In this document: in pieces, positions 17,937 through 26,244 of the stretch
How the letters are laid out: each line of letters opens with the position of its first letter
Numbering within the stretch: position 1 is the first letter of the stretch
Source of the DNA: Novosphingobium sp. ZN18A2
GTDB taxonomy: Bacteria; Pseudomonadota; Alphaproteobacteria; Sphingomonadales; Sphingomonadaceae
Reading direction: 5' to 3'
DNA: 64,000 nt
NCBI RefSeq assembly: GCF_036784765.1
Contig: NZ_CP136651.1
Span: 930,001 to 994,000, forward strand
Program-made: the position numbers and the translations under genes
The notes under the pieces: model-generated
What the model saw: the letters and a program-made list of their open reading frames with translations, nothing else
Database searches by the model: none
What the model was told of the DNA's origin: nothing

Positions 17937-19213
17937 GTCATCAGCAGTGCCGCGCGCTTGATCTGGCGCGGGAAGCTGGAAAGGTCCACGCGCTCTTCGG
18001 GTGTATGATCGCCCGTGCTGCTCGGCCCCATGCCGGCCAGCCCGTCAACGTATTGCGCAACGAAGCTGATGTCGCCCGCGCCGCGCTTCAGCGGATCGAG
18101 CGCGGGCATCTTCGGCAGGTCCAGATCGGCGTTTATGGCGTTCAGCCTGTCCAGCAGCGCGCGGTTTCCGGCGGTGGGCATCATTGGCGGATAGCCTTCC
18201 TTGAACACGATCTTCGCGTCGGTCAGCGGCAGGTGCCGCGCGACGATTTCCTGCATCTTCGCTTTCACCCGCTCGATCTGGTCGGGCGTCAGCGCGCGGA
18301 AATCGCCCTTGGCTATGGCGACGGGCGGAATGATGTTGGTCTTGCCCGTTGCCGTGATCGTCGCTTCGTCGTCGCTCAGCTTCGTGGTCGCGCCTCCGGC
18401 GACAAGGCCGATGTTGAAGGTGAGGTTGGGTTCGGGCAGTTCCTTGCGGAAGCTGTCGATGATCCGCGCCAGTTCATAGACCGCGCCATAGCCGGTATCG
18501 TCCGAGAATATCCCGCTGGAATGGCCGGACTTGCCGGTGGCGGTGATGGTATAGCTGCCGGACGAGCGCCGTGCGATCGAGCCGTAATCCTGCCCGTCCA
18601 GCACCACCAGCCCTTCGAAATCCAGCGCGACGTCGGCGTGCTTCGCGGCTGAAACCAGGTCCGCGCGCGAGATGCTGATCGGTTCTCCCGCCGCTTCCTC
18701 GTCACCGGTAAGCACGACGGTGATATTGGCGTCTTTCAGCGTGCCCGCTGCCTTCATCGCGTTGAGCGCGGCCAGCATCACGACCATGCCGCCCTTGTCG
18801 TCCGCCGCGCCGGGGCCGTGCAGCTTTTCACCCTCCCGCGTGGCGCTCTGGAACGGGGAACCCGGTTCGAACACCGTATCGAGGTGCCCGATCAGCAGCA
18901 TCCGCGTGGTGCCCGGCTTGCCCTTGTGCGTGGCGATCAGGTGCCCGGCGCGCTTCACCGCGTCCATCGGCACCCATTTCGTGGCGAAACCCAGCGCGGC
19001 GAGTTGGGGCGCCACCATGTCGCGCACCTTCTTCACGCCTTCGACGTTGCGCGTGCCGCTGTTCTGCGCAACCAGTCGCTCAAGCAGCGCCGTGTCCTGC
19101 GCAAGGCCCGCGTCGGCCGCTTTCACGATCGTGTGTTCCCGCGGCGAGAGCTTCGCGAATGCCGGCGTGGTGACGAGGATGAGCGGCAACGCCGCAAGAA
19201 TTCTGCGCTTCAT
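17906..19213 (-). CDS. Secreted M20-family metallopeptidase (glutamate carboxypeptidase-like)
   Basis: A 435-residue zinc peptidase with a signal peptide (MKRRILAALPLILVTTPAFA). The dinuclear metal site is visible as HLDTVFEP, the bridging aspartate in GPGAADDKGGM, and the catalytic glutamate pair in LTGDEEAAGEP. A dimerisation domain and the C-terminal ligand His in TGDHTPEE complete the M20 layout. Relatives such as carboxypeptidase G2 remove C-terminal glutamate in the periplasm. The start at 19213 is favoured because it gives the signal peptide directly. It sits between the aldehyde dehydrogenase and the PQQ enzyme, on the same strand as the latter, 86 bases downstream of it. Confidence 0.9.
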   Translation of the reverse strand: MKRRILAALPLILVTTPAFAKLSPREHTIVKAADAGLAQDTALLERLVAQNSGTRNVEGVKKVRDMVAPQLAALGFATKWVPMDAVKRAGHLIATHKGKPGTTRMLLIGHLDTVFEPGSPFQSATREGEKLHGPGAADDKGGMVVMLAALNAMKAAGTLKDANITVVLTGDEEAAGEPISISRADLVSAAKHADVALDFEGLVVLDGQDYGSIARRSSGSYTITATGKSGHSSGIFSDDTGYGAVYELARIIDSFRKELPEPNLTFNIGLVAGGATTKLSDDEATITATGKTNIIPPVAIAKGDFRALTPDQIERVKAKMQEIVARHLPLTDAKIVFKEGYPPMMPTAGNRALLDRLNAINADLDLPKMPALDPLKRGAGDISFVAQYVDGLAGMGPSSTGDHTPEERVDLSSFPRQIKRAALLMTRLSREKPRR

Positions 19214-19299
19214 GGGCGCGCACGATAGCCGGACGGATAGGCCGCGCAAGGGGCAGGGCCGTTCGCCTTGCCCCTTGCGCTTCCTCCAGGGAATTGCGG

Positions 19300-21441
19300 T
19301 TACTTCAGTCCCAGCGCCTTGTCCTCGTTGGCGCGCTTGATGATGTACTGGCGGATATCCTCGACATCGTCCTTGCTGAGCGCGGACTTGAACGAGACCA
19401 TGCCCTTGGCATTGTCACCGTGCATCAGCGCGCCGTCGATCACCACCGAACGGATGCCTTCGGGGGCGTTGATATAGACAGAGTGGCGCAGGTCCGGGTT
19501 AAGCCCGCCGGCAATCGCGCCGTCGCCGTGGCACACCACGCAATAGCGCCCGAACAGCGCGCCGCCGCGCGCCACCTGTTCTGCCGTGCCGGTGAACGGC
19601 GGCGGGTCGAGCGGCAGCTTGTTGTCGGGTGGCGACGCGGGCAGCTTGGCATCGCCGTTCAGCTTGAACACCATGATCCGGCTGATGTTGCGGATATTGC
19701 CCGACTTGGCCGAGAGTATCCCCGCGCTGACCGCATAGGAACCGCCCCAGCCGACCAGCACCGCAACGTATTGCTGCCCGTCCACCGAATAGGTCATCGG
19801 CGCGGCGATCACGCCGCTCTGCGTCGGGAAAGACCACAGCTTCTTGCCCTTGTCGGCGCTATAGGCATCGAACGTGCCCGCCGCGGTCCCCTGGAACACA
19901 AGGTTGCCCGCCGTGGCCAGCGTACCACCGTTCCACGGTCCCACGTGCTGCACGCTCCATGCCGGCTTGCCGGCAACCGGATCCCACGCCAGCAGCGAAC
20001 CGGTGGTCATCTTCAGCGTCGCCGCGCGCACTTTCGGATCGGCCGGGAGCGATACCTTGGATACGTCCATCGCGACCTGGTATCCGATGTCGCTGGGCTT
20101 CCAGCCCTTGTCGGCGGCATAGCCCTGGACCACGTCGTTCACCGGAATGTAGACGAAGCCCGTCTTCGGGCTGTAGCTCATCGGATGCCAGCTGTGCGCG
20201 CCGGTCGCACCGGGCAGGCCGACGAAGGGCTTGCCGGTCTTTTCGTACTTCGCTTCTTCCGCGACGATCGGGCGGCCGGTCTTGGGATCGATGCCCGTGG
20301 TCCAGTTCTGCGAGACAAAGGGCTTGGCGGCGATGAACTGGCCGCTTGCCGCGTCGAGCAGGTAGAAATATCCGTTCTTCGGCGCGTGCATCACCACGTG
20401 GCGCTGCTTGCCGTCGATATCGAGGTCCGTGACCGTGATCTGGGCGTCGCTGTCGAAGTCCCAGCGGTCTTCCGGGGTTTCCTGGAAGTGCCACTTGTAA
20501 GCCCCGGTATCGGCATCCACCGCCACGACCGACGAGGTATAGAGGCTGTCGCCGTCACGTCCGTTTGCGGTGGGCACCCAAGGTTCGGCATTGCCGGTGC
20601 CGAAGATCACCAGGTTGGTTTTCGGGTCGTAAGTGATGGCGTCCCACACGGTGCCGCCGCCGCCCAGCTTCCACCATTCGGACTTGCCCCATGTCTTGGC
20701 CGCGGCTTCCATCGCCTTGGCGTTGGGGCCTTCCTTGGCGAACCCGTCTGCCGGGTTGCCGGGCACGGTGTTGAAGCGCCACACCTGGTCGCCCGTCTTC
20801 CAGTCGTATGCGGCAAGATAGCCGCGCGCCTTGTATTCGGCGCCGCTGCCGCCCAGCAGCACCTTGCCCTTCACCACGCGCGGGGCGACGGTGATGGTAT
20901 AGTTCTGCTGGTCGGGCACCACGACCTTGTCGAACAGCACCTTGCCCGTTTTCTGGTCGAGTGCGACGAGCCGCCCGTCGAGCGTGCCGACGAACACGCG
21001 GTTGCCGTAAAGCGCCACGCCGCGGTTCACCGCGTCGCAGCAGGCGCGCACAAGCGTGCTGCGCGGTACCTTGGGATCGTAGGACCAGATCAGCTTTCCG
21101 GTCTTCGCGTCATAGGCGTTGACCTTGGACCAGGCGGTGCTGGTGTAAAGCACCCCGTCGTGCATCAGCGGGGTCGCTTCCTGCCCGCGCGCGGTGTCGA
21201 AATCGGCGTACCAGGCAAGGCCCAGCTTGCCCACGGTCTGGTCGTTCACCTGATCCAGCCCGGAAAACCGCGTCTCGTCGCGGTCGCCGCCATAAGTCAG
21301 CCATTCGCCCGCCGGCGTGTTTGCAATCATCGCGTCCGTCACGCCCGAGGTTGCGGCATCGGACGGCGCGCCCGCACCATCGTGCTTCGCACAGGCGGCA
21401 AGCGGCAACAGCGCAGCGGCTAACAGCAAGCGGTATTTCAT
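19300..21441 (-). CDS. PQQ-dependent quinohemoprotein alcohol dehydrogenase
   Basis: A 713-residue periplasmic alcohol dehydrogenase of the type with both PQQ and haem c. The N-terminus has a lipoprotein-like signal (LLPLAAC). The propeller shows the vicinal cysteine pair Cys134-Cys135 in RACCDAVNRG, which stacks on PQQ in this family, plus repeated W-containing blades. The C-terminal cytochrome domain carries CVVCH at 634-638 with a later methionine as the likely sixth ligand. Electrons would pass to a cytochrome c or the quinone pool. No PQQ synthesis genes are in the window. The start at 21441 (MKYRLLL) is chosen for its signal sequence. It is divergent from a GMC oxidoreductase. Confidence 0.93.
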   Translation of the reverse strand: MKYRLLLAAALLPLAACAKHDGAGAPSDAATSGVTDAMIANTPAGEWLTYGGDRDETRFSGLDQVNDQTVGKLGLAWYADFDTARGQEATPLMHDGVLYTSTAWSKVNAYDAKTGKLIWSYDPKVPRSTLVRACCDAVNRGVALYGNRVFVGTLDGRLVALDQKTGKVLFDKVVVPDQQNYTITVAPRVVKGKVLLGGSGAEYKARGYLAAYDWKTGDQVWRFNTVPGNPADGFAKEGPNAKAMEAAAKTWGKSEWWKLGGGGTVWDAITYDPKTNLVIFGTGNAEPWVPTANGRDGDSLYTSSVVAVDADTGAYKWHFQETPEDRWDFDSDAQITVTDLDIDGKQRHVVMHAPKNGYFYLLDAASGQFIAAKPFVSQNWTTGIDPKTGRPIVAEEAKYEKTGKPFVGLPGATGAHSWHPMSYSPKTGFVYIPVNDVVQGYAADKGWKPSDIGYQVAMDVSKVSLPADPKVRAATLKMTTGSLLAWDPVAGKPAWSVQHVGPWNGGTLATAGNLVFQGTAAGTFDAYSADKGKKLWSFPTQSGVIAAPMTYSVDGQQYVAVLVGWGGSYAVSAGILSAKSGNIRNISRIMVFKLNGDAKLPASPPDNKLPLDPPPFTGTAEQVARGGALFGRYCVVCHGDGAIAGGLNPDLRHSVYINAPEGIRSVVIDGALMHGDNAKGMVSFKSALSKDDVEDIRQYIIKRANEDKALGLK

Positions 21442-21529
21442 CGGCAATTTCCTCTCCGTCACTCGAGCCGTTTTCCGGCCTCAAGGATCGCCCGGCGCGA
21501 TTCGAGCGGGTTCATGCCACTGAAATGGC

Positions 21530-21547
21530 TTAGGGTGAAACCCCTAA
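21530..21547. promoter_or_regulatory. Palindrome TTAGGG-N6-CCCTAA between divergent dehydrogenase genes
   Basis: TTAGGG (21530-21535) and CCCTAA (21542-21547) form a perfect dyad around TGAAAC, in the gap between the PQQ alcohol dehydrogenase (start 21441, minus) and the GMC oxidoreductase (start 21691, plus). The size and shape suit a dimeric regulator acting on both promoters. Confidence 0.55.
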
Positions 21548-21562
21548 TCTTGCCGGGCCGTG

Positions 21563-21643
21563 CAAGAAGACGTGCTCTGGCCGATTTCGCGGCAGCCGGA
21601 GGCGGCGCCGCACATTGCCCGCTTGCCTTGCGCCGTCTTCTTG
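21563..21643. repeat. Distant 10-base inverted repeat in the GMC leader
   Basis: CAAGAAGACG (21563-21572) and CGTCTTCTTG (21634-21643) pair perfectly across a 61-base GC-rich loop upstream of the GMC start. It could fold the leader RNA into a long hairpin, or be chance. Confidence 0.35.
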
Positions 21644-21690
21644 GTGACAAGAGTGTAAACAAGCAAACGGAAGAGGATTTCAACAAGGTC

Positions 21691-23337
21691 ATGGCGGATT
21701 CGTCGTTCGATTATATCGTGATCGGTGCGGGCAGCGCGGGATCGGTCCTTGCCGCACGATTGAGCGAAGACCCGCAGACGCGCGTGCTGCTGCTGGAAGC
21801 GGGCGGCACGAATACCTCTGTCCTTGTCCGCATGCCCGCCGGCGTGGGCGCGCTGATCAAGCAGAAGGGCAAGCACAACTGGGGCTTCTGGACAGAGCCG
21901 GAACCGCACATGGACGGCCGCCGTCTGTGGCAGCCGAGGGGCAAGGGGCTGGGCGGCTCTTCTGCGATAAACGGCATGATCTATATTCGCGGCCATGCGC
22001 GCGATTACGACCAGTGGCGGCAGATGGGCCTTGAAGGCTGGTCCTATGCCGAGACGCTGCCCTATTTCAAACGCGCCGAGAATTTCCAGAACGGCGCGGG
22101 CGAATACCACGGCGGCGAAGGGCCGCTGGCCGTCAGCTGGGGCGAAAGGACGGGGCATCCGCTGTATCGCGCCAGCATCGAGGCCGGTATGCAGGCGGGG
22201 CACAAACTGACGAACGATTTCAACGGGTTCGAACAGGAAGGCTTCGGCAAATACCAGCTTACCATCCGCGACGGCCAGCGCTGGAGCGCGGCGCGCGGCT
22301 ATCTTGCGCCCGTTGCGGACCGCGCGAACCTGACGATCGTGACCGGCGCGCGCACGCACCGCGTTACGATAGAGGACGGGCGCGCGACGGGCGTCGAATA
22401 CAGTCTTGGCGAAGGCAAACCGGTCGAACGCGCCGGCGCCGCGCGCGAAGTGCTGGTCTGCGCCGGTGCGTTCCAGTCGCCCCAGATCCTGATGCAATCG
22501 GGCATCGGCAATCCCGATGCGCTGGCCGCGCACGGCATCGCCCCTGTGCTTGAACGCAAGGGCGTGGGCGAGAACCTGCAGGACCATCTGGACGTATCGC
22601 TCAACTGGGCGTGCCCGCAGCCGGTCACGATCTACAGCCAGACAAAAGGGCTGAAGCAGTTGAAGGTGGGGCTGCAATACCTGCTGACGGGCAAGGGCGC
22701 GGGGCGGCAGAACGGGCTGGAAACCGGCGCGTTCCTGAAATCGCGGCCCGACCTCGACCGGCCCGACCTGCAACTGCATTTCGTGCTCGCGATCATGCAG
22801 GACCATGCCAAGGTGCGCGCGAAGCAGGACGGTTTCACCATGCACGTGTGCCAGTTGCGCCCCGAAAGCCGGGGGCGGGTGTCGCTTTCGTCTGCCGATC
22901 CCTATTCCGATCCGTCGATCCTGATGAACTTCCTTGCGACCGAGGAAGACCGGCGGGCGGTGCGTGAAGGCGTGAAGATCGTGCGCAACGTGGTTGCGCA
23001 GCCCGCGTTCGATCCCTTCCGCGGCGAAGAACTGGTGCCGGGCGACGGCGTGCGGAGCGATGACGAGATAGACGCCTTCATCCGCGCCAGGGGTGAGACG
23101 ATCTATCACCCGGTCGGCACCTGCCGGATGGGCGCGCCGGGCGATCCGATGGCCGTGGTCGACAAGGATTGCAGGGTGATCGGCCTCGACGGGCTGCGCG
23201 TGGTCGATGCATCGGTCATGCCCACGCTGGTTGGCGGCAACACCAATGCGCCAACGATCATGATCGCCGAAAAGATCGCGGACACGATCCGCGGCCGCGC
23301 CGCCCTGCCGCCTGAAGAGGTGCCTGTCGCGGCCTGA
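21691..23337 (+). CDS. GMC-family FAD-dependent alcohol/choline dehydrogenase
   Basis: A 548-residue GMC oxidoreductase. The dinucleotide-binding GAGSAGSVLAARL is at the N-terminus, followed by LLEAGG and the GMC signature GKGLGGSSAINGMIYIRG. The catalytic pair is His473 in YHPVGTCRMG and Asn517 in VGGNTNAPTIMIAEKIAD. Such enzymes oxidise primary alcohols (choline, aliphatic alcohols, polyethylene glycol) to aldehydes; the exact substrate is not readable. The start at 21691 (MADSSFDYIV) is chosen because the open frame upstream reads through the regulatory gap. With the aldehyde dehydrogenase at 16478 it could make a two-step alcohol to acid route. Confidence 0.92.
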   Translation: MADSSFDYIVIGAGSAGSVLAARLSEDPQTRVLLLEAGGTNTSVLVRMPAGVGALIKQKGKHNWGFWTEPEPHMDGRRLWQPRGKGLGGSSAINGMIYIRGHARDYDQWRQMGLEGWSYAETLPYFKRAENFQNGAGEYHGGEGPLAVSWGERTGHPLYRASIEAGMQAGHKLTNDFNGFEQEGFGKYQLTIRDGQRWSAARGYLAPVADRANLTIVTGARTHRVTIEDGRATGVEYSLGEGKPVERAGAAREVLVCAGAFQSPQILMQSGIGNPDALAAHGIAPVLERKGVGENLQDHLDVSLNWACPQPVTIYSQTKGLKQLKVGLQYLLTGKGAGRQNGLETGAFLKSRPDLDRPDLQLHFVLAIMQDHAKVRAKQDGFTMHVCQLRPESRGRVSLSSADPYSDPSILMNFLATEEDRRAVREGVKIVRNVVAQPAFDPFRGEELVPGDGVRSDDEIDAFIRARGETIYHPVGTCRMGAPGDPMAVVDKDCRVIGLDGLRVVDASVMPTLVGGNTNAPTIMIAEKIADTIRGRAALPPEEVPVAA

Positions 23338-23359
23338 CGGAGCCGCGAAGCGCCGTCAG
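23334..23359 (+). terminator. Small hairpin after the GMC gene
   Basis: CTGACGG (23334-23340) and CCGTCAG (23353-23359) pair with a 12-base loop, overlapping the GMC stop codon and lying ahead of the two-component operon. There is no T-run; a weak terminator at best. Confidence 0.35.
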
Positions 23360-23416
23360 CGTCTGGTCAGGCCCGGGGCGCTATCCTACCTTGTGGATGC
23401 GAAAGATGGGCGGGCC

Positions 23417-24091
23417 GTGCGGATACTGATCGTAGAGGATAACGAAAGGATCGCGAAGCTGACCGGGGCCGGGCTGGCGGCGGCGGGCTTTGCCGTCGAT
23501 CTTGCGCCCGACCTTGCCAGCGCGGACGACGCACTTCGCCTGGCGCAATTCGATGCGTTGGTGCTCGACCTGGGTCTGCCCGATGGCGACGGGCTGGAGT
23601 GGCTTCGCGCAAGGCGCCGCGCGCACACGATTCCGCCCGCGCTGGTGTTGACCGCGCGCGGCGCGCTGGATGACCGCGTGGCCGGGCTGGATGCGGGCGC
23701 CGACGATTACCTGGTCAAGCCGTTCGAGGTTGCCGAAGCGGCCGCGCGGCTGCGGGCCTTGCTGCGCCGCCCCGGCACGCGGTCTGACGTGGAACTGGAA
23801 ATCGGGCCGTTGCGCTTCGATACCAACCGGCGCGATTGCGTGGTCGACGGCAAGCGGCTCGACCTTGCCCGGCGCGAGGCCGACCTGCTTGAGCTGTTGA
23901 TGCGCAAGGCGGGCAGCGTGGTCAGGCGGCAGGCGATAGAGGACGCGCTCTATTCGTTCGACGCGGCGGTTACTCCCAACGCGGTGGAGGCGACCGTATC
24001 GCGCCTGCGCCGCAAGCTGGACCAGGCCGGATGCGGTGACATGCTGCATACCGTGCGCGGTGTGGGATACCTGCTGGAAGAACGCGAATGA
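23417..24091 (+). CDS. OmpR-family response regulator (metal efflux operon)
   Basis: A 224-residue response regulator: receiver domain beginning RILIVEDNERIA, phosphoacceptor Asp51 in VLDLGLPDGDG, Lys in DDYLVKPFE, then a winged-helix DNA-binding domain (LARREADLLELLMRKAG, VSRLRRKLD, TVRGVGYLLE). The start is uncertain: GTG at 23417 gives the usual short N-terminus, and GTG at 23393 would add eight residues. It overlaps the kinase start by 4 bases and is the first gene of a metal-efflux operon, so it most likely activates that operon, as CzcR/CusR do. Confidence 0.9.
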   Translation: MRILIVEDNERIAKLTGAGLAAAGFAVDLAPDLASADDALRLAQFDALVLDLGLPDGDGLEWLRARRRAHTIPPALVLTARGALDDRVAGLDAGADDYLVKPFEVAEAAARLRALLRRPGTRSDVELEIGPLRFDTNRRDCVVDGKRLDLARREADLLELLMRKAGSVVRRQAIEDALYSFDAAVTPNAVEATVSRLRRKLDQAGCGDMLHTVRGVGYLLEERE

Positions 24092-25092
24092 GCGATCGCG
24101 CCTCGCTCGAACGCCGCCTTACGGGCGGGCTGGCGCTGGTCGGCGCGCTGGGCGCGCTGCTGCTCCTGCTGTTCATCGCGATCGAATACGGGCTGACGCT
24201 GCACGTTCTGGCCGACCGGCACGAACTGCCGACGGTCGTTCACGAACTGACCGAACACGTCGTTATCCCGATCCTGGTGCTGATCGTGCCGATGACGCTG
24301 GCCGCGCGCTGGGTGATCCGCGCGTCGCTGCGCCCGCTCGAACGCCGGGCGCACGAAATAGACGAAGCCTCCGCGCAGGAACGTGGCTTCCGCGTCGATG
24401 TGACCAGCCTGCCCAGCGAAGTCCTGCCCTTTGCCGACGCGGTAAATTCCCTGCTCGACAGGATCGACGACGCCACGCGCGAACAGGAAGCCTTCGCCGC
24501 CGACGTCGCGCATGAATTGCGCACGCCGCTTTCGGTGCTGGCGCTGGAGATCGACCGGCTGGACCATCCGGCGGCAGAGCGGCTGCGCGATGACGTGGGC
24601 CGGATGCGCCGCCTGATCGACCAGTTGATGATCCTTGCCCAGCTCGACATCGATGTGCCGCAGGCTGACGATGCGCCGGTCGATCTGGTTTCCGTGGCAG
24701 AGGACGTGGCCAGCCTGATGGCGCCCATCGCGATCAAGCAGAAGCGCAACGTTGCCGTGGACGTCATGGAGAACGCCACGGTAAACGGCCGACGCGAAGC
24801 GATTGTGGCGGCGGTGCGAAACCTCGTCGAAAACGCGCTTCGCGTGACGCCCGAAAGCGGCACGGTCACGATTGTCGTCGGGCCGGGCCGGGCGATTTCC
24901 GTGCGCGACGAAGGTCCGGGGCTTGCCGAAGAGGCGCTGGAAATCCTGCGCAAACGCCACTTGCGCGCGGAAAATGCCAGCAGCCGGGGCGCGGGGCTGG
25001 GGCTGGCCATCGTTTCGCGCATTGCCGCCGCGCACCACGCGCGGCTGCTGACGCTGCCGGCCGAAAAAACCCTGCGCATCGCGTTCGGGTAA
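24088..25092 (+). CDS. Sensor histidine kinase with short His-rich periplasmic loop
   Basis: A 334-residue membrane kinase with two membrane segments (about 13-32 and 58-75). A loop of only some 25 residues between them holds four histidines and several acidic residues (His39, His45, His52, His57, with Glu46, Glu53, Glu56). A HAMP-like linker follows, then the H-box DVAHELRTP with His142, N-box NLVENALRV, DEGPGLAEE and GAGLGLAIV. It pairs with the regulator just upstream (ATGA overlap). The compact loop could bind a metal directly, unlike the larger sensor domains of classic CusS/CzcS. Confidence 0.92.
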   Translation: MSDRASLERRLTGGLALVGALGALLLLLFIAIEYGLTLHVLADRHELPTVVHELTEHVVIPILVLIVPMTLAARWVIRASLRPLERRAHEIDEASAQERGFRVDVTSLPSEVLPFADAVNSLLDRIDDATREQEAFAADVAHELRTPLSVLALEIDRLDHPAAERLRDDVGRMRRLIDQLMILAQLDIDVPQADDAPVDLVSVAEDVASLMAPIAIKQKRNVAVDVMENATVNGRREAIVAAVRNLVENALRVTPESGTVTIVVGPGRAISVRDEGPGLAEEALEILRKRHLRAENASSRGAGLGLAIVSRIAAAHHARLLTLPAEKTLRIAFG

Positions 25093-25142
25093 TTTACCAT
25101 ACCGTCAGGCACCGGTCAGCTTGCGGGCCTAGTCCGGCGAGC

Positions 25143-26240
25143 ATGACAAGGACAGGTGGACTTTTCCGGACAACCGCGGCCGCGCTTGCGCTGGCCGCTC
25201 TCGGCGCGTGTTCCGGCGGCGGCGACAGCGCTGCACCGGAAGCCAGGGCAAGTGTCGCGCCCGGTGTGATCGCGGTCAGCAAGGACCAGGAAACGCGCCT
25301 GGGCCTGAAGTGGGCGCAGGCGGCATCGGCAGGCCAGGCGGCGATCGCGTCGCTTGCCGCGACAATCGCCCCGCCGCCCAACGCCCGCGTCGCGGTTACG
25401 CCGCTTTATCCGGGGGTCATCAAGCGCATTTACGTTGCGCCGGGCGATACGGTTCGTGCCGGTCAGCCGCTCGCGCTCGTTTCCAGCCCCGACGTCCTGA
25501 TGCGCGGCGCGGACCTTGCGCGCGCGCAGGCCCAGTTGCGCGTTGCCCAGGCCAATGCCGGGCGGCTTGGCAAGCTGGCGAAGGAAGGCGTGATCGCGGG
25601 CGCGCGGGCGGACGAAGCGCATGCCCGGCTCCGCCAGGCGCAGGTCGACGTAGCCGAACAGCAGCGCCTGATCGGCATGGCCGGCGGTTCGGGCCGTTCG
25701 GGGACTTATACGCTTTCCGCCCCGATTGCCGGGCGCATCTCTAAAATGACGGCGGAGGCCGGCAGCAGGGTGGACACGATGGAAGCGCCTTTCGTGGTCG
25801 ATTCCGTCGCCGATTACGAGGTTTCGGCACAAGTGCCGCAAGACCTGATCGGCACGATCCGGCCGGGTATGACGGTGAAGGCCGGCGGCGTTTCGGGCAA
25901 GGTATCCTCTGTCGGCGACGTGCTGGACCCGCAGACCCGCGCCGCCACGCTGCGCGCGAAAATCCCGGCGGGTGCGGGCATCGTCAGCGGCGGATCGACC
26001 ACTGTCACAGTGTTTGGCCCCGCGCCTGCTGGAGCCGTCACCGTGCCGGGAACGGCGGTGACCAACCTGGGCGGCAGCGACGTGGTGTTCGTCCGCGCCG
26101 GCGGCGGGGTTACACAACGCAAGATCAAGGCCGGGCCGACAGTCGACGGACGCACGCTGGTGCTTTCGGGCCTGAAGGTGGGCGAACAGGTGGCGGCAAC
26201 CGGAACGAGCGAACTGAAAGCGCTCGTCCTGGCGCAGTAA
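25143..26240 (+). CDS. RND efflux periplasmic adaptor (membrane fusion protein)
   Basis: A 365-residue adaptor with a lipoprotein signal ending LAALGACSGGG. The order is beta-barrel/lipoyl half-motif (YPGVIKRIYVAPGDTVRAGQPLALV), alpha-helical hairpin (about 120-190), second lipoyl half (TLSAPIAGRISKM) and beta-barrel (VPQDLIGTIRPGMTV). It links the inner-membrane pump to the outer-membrane channel. No N-terminal metal-binding Met or His cluster of the CusB kind is obvious. It ends four bases before the pump gene, and the start follows a 50-base gap after the kinase gene. Confidence 0.92.
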   Translation: MTRTGGLFRTTAAALALAALGACSGGGDSAAPEARASVAPGVIAVSKDQETRLGLKWAQAASAGQAAIASLAATIAPPPNARVAVTPLYPGVIKRIYVAPGDTVRAGQPLALVSSPDVLMRGADLARAQAQLRVAQANAGRLGKLAKEGVIAGARADEAHARLRQAQVDVAEQQRLIGMAGGSGRSGTYTLSAPIAGRISKMTAEAGSRVDTMEAPFVVDSVADYEVSAQVPQDLIGTIRPGMTVKAGGVSGKVSSVGDVLDPQTRAATLRAKIPAGAGIVSGGSTTVTVFGPAPAGAVTVPGTAVTNLGGSDVVFVRAGGGVTQRKIKAGPTVDGRTLVLSGLKVGEQVAATGTSELKALVLAQ

Positions 26241-26244
26241 GCCC

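Noticed and set aside
19294..21423. A 709-codon open frame on the plus strand opposite the PQQ dehydrogenase
   Set aside because: The minus-strand gene has signal peptide, PQQ and haem motifs; the plus-strand frame has none and is low-complexity in composition.
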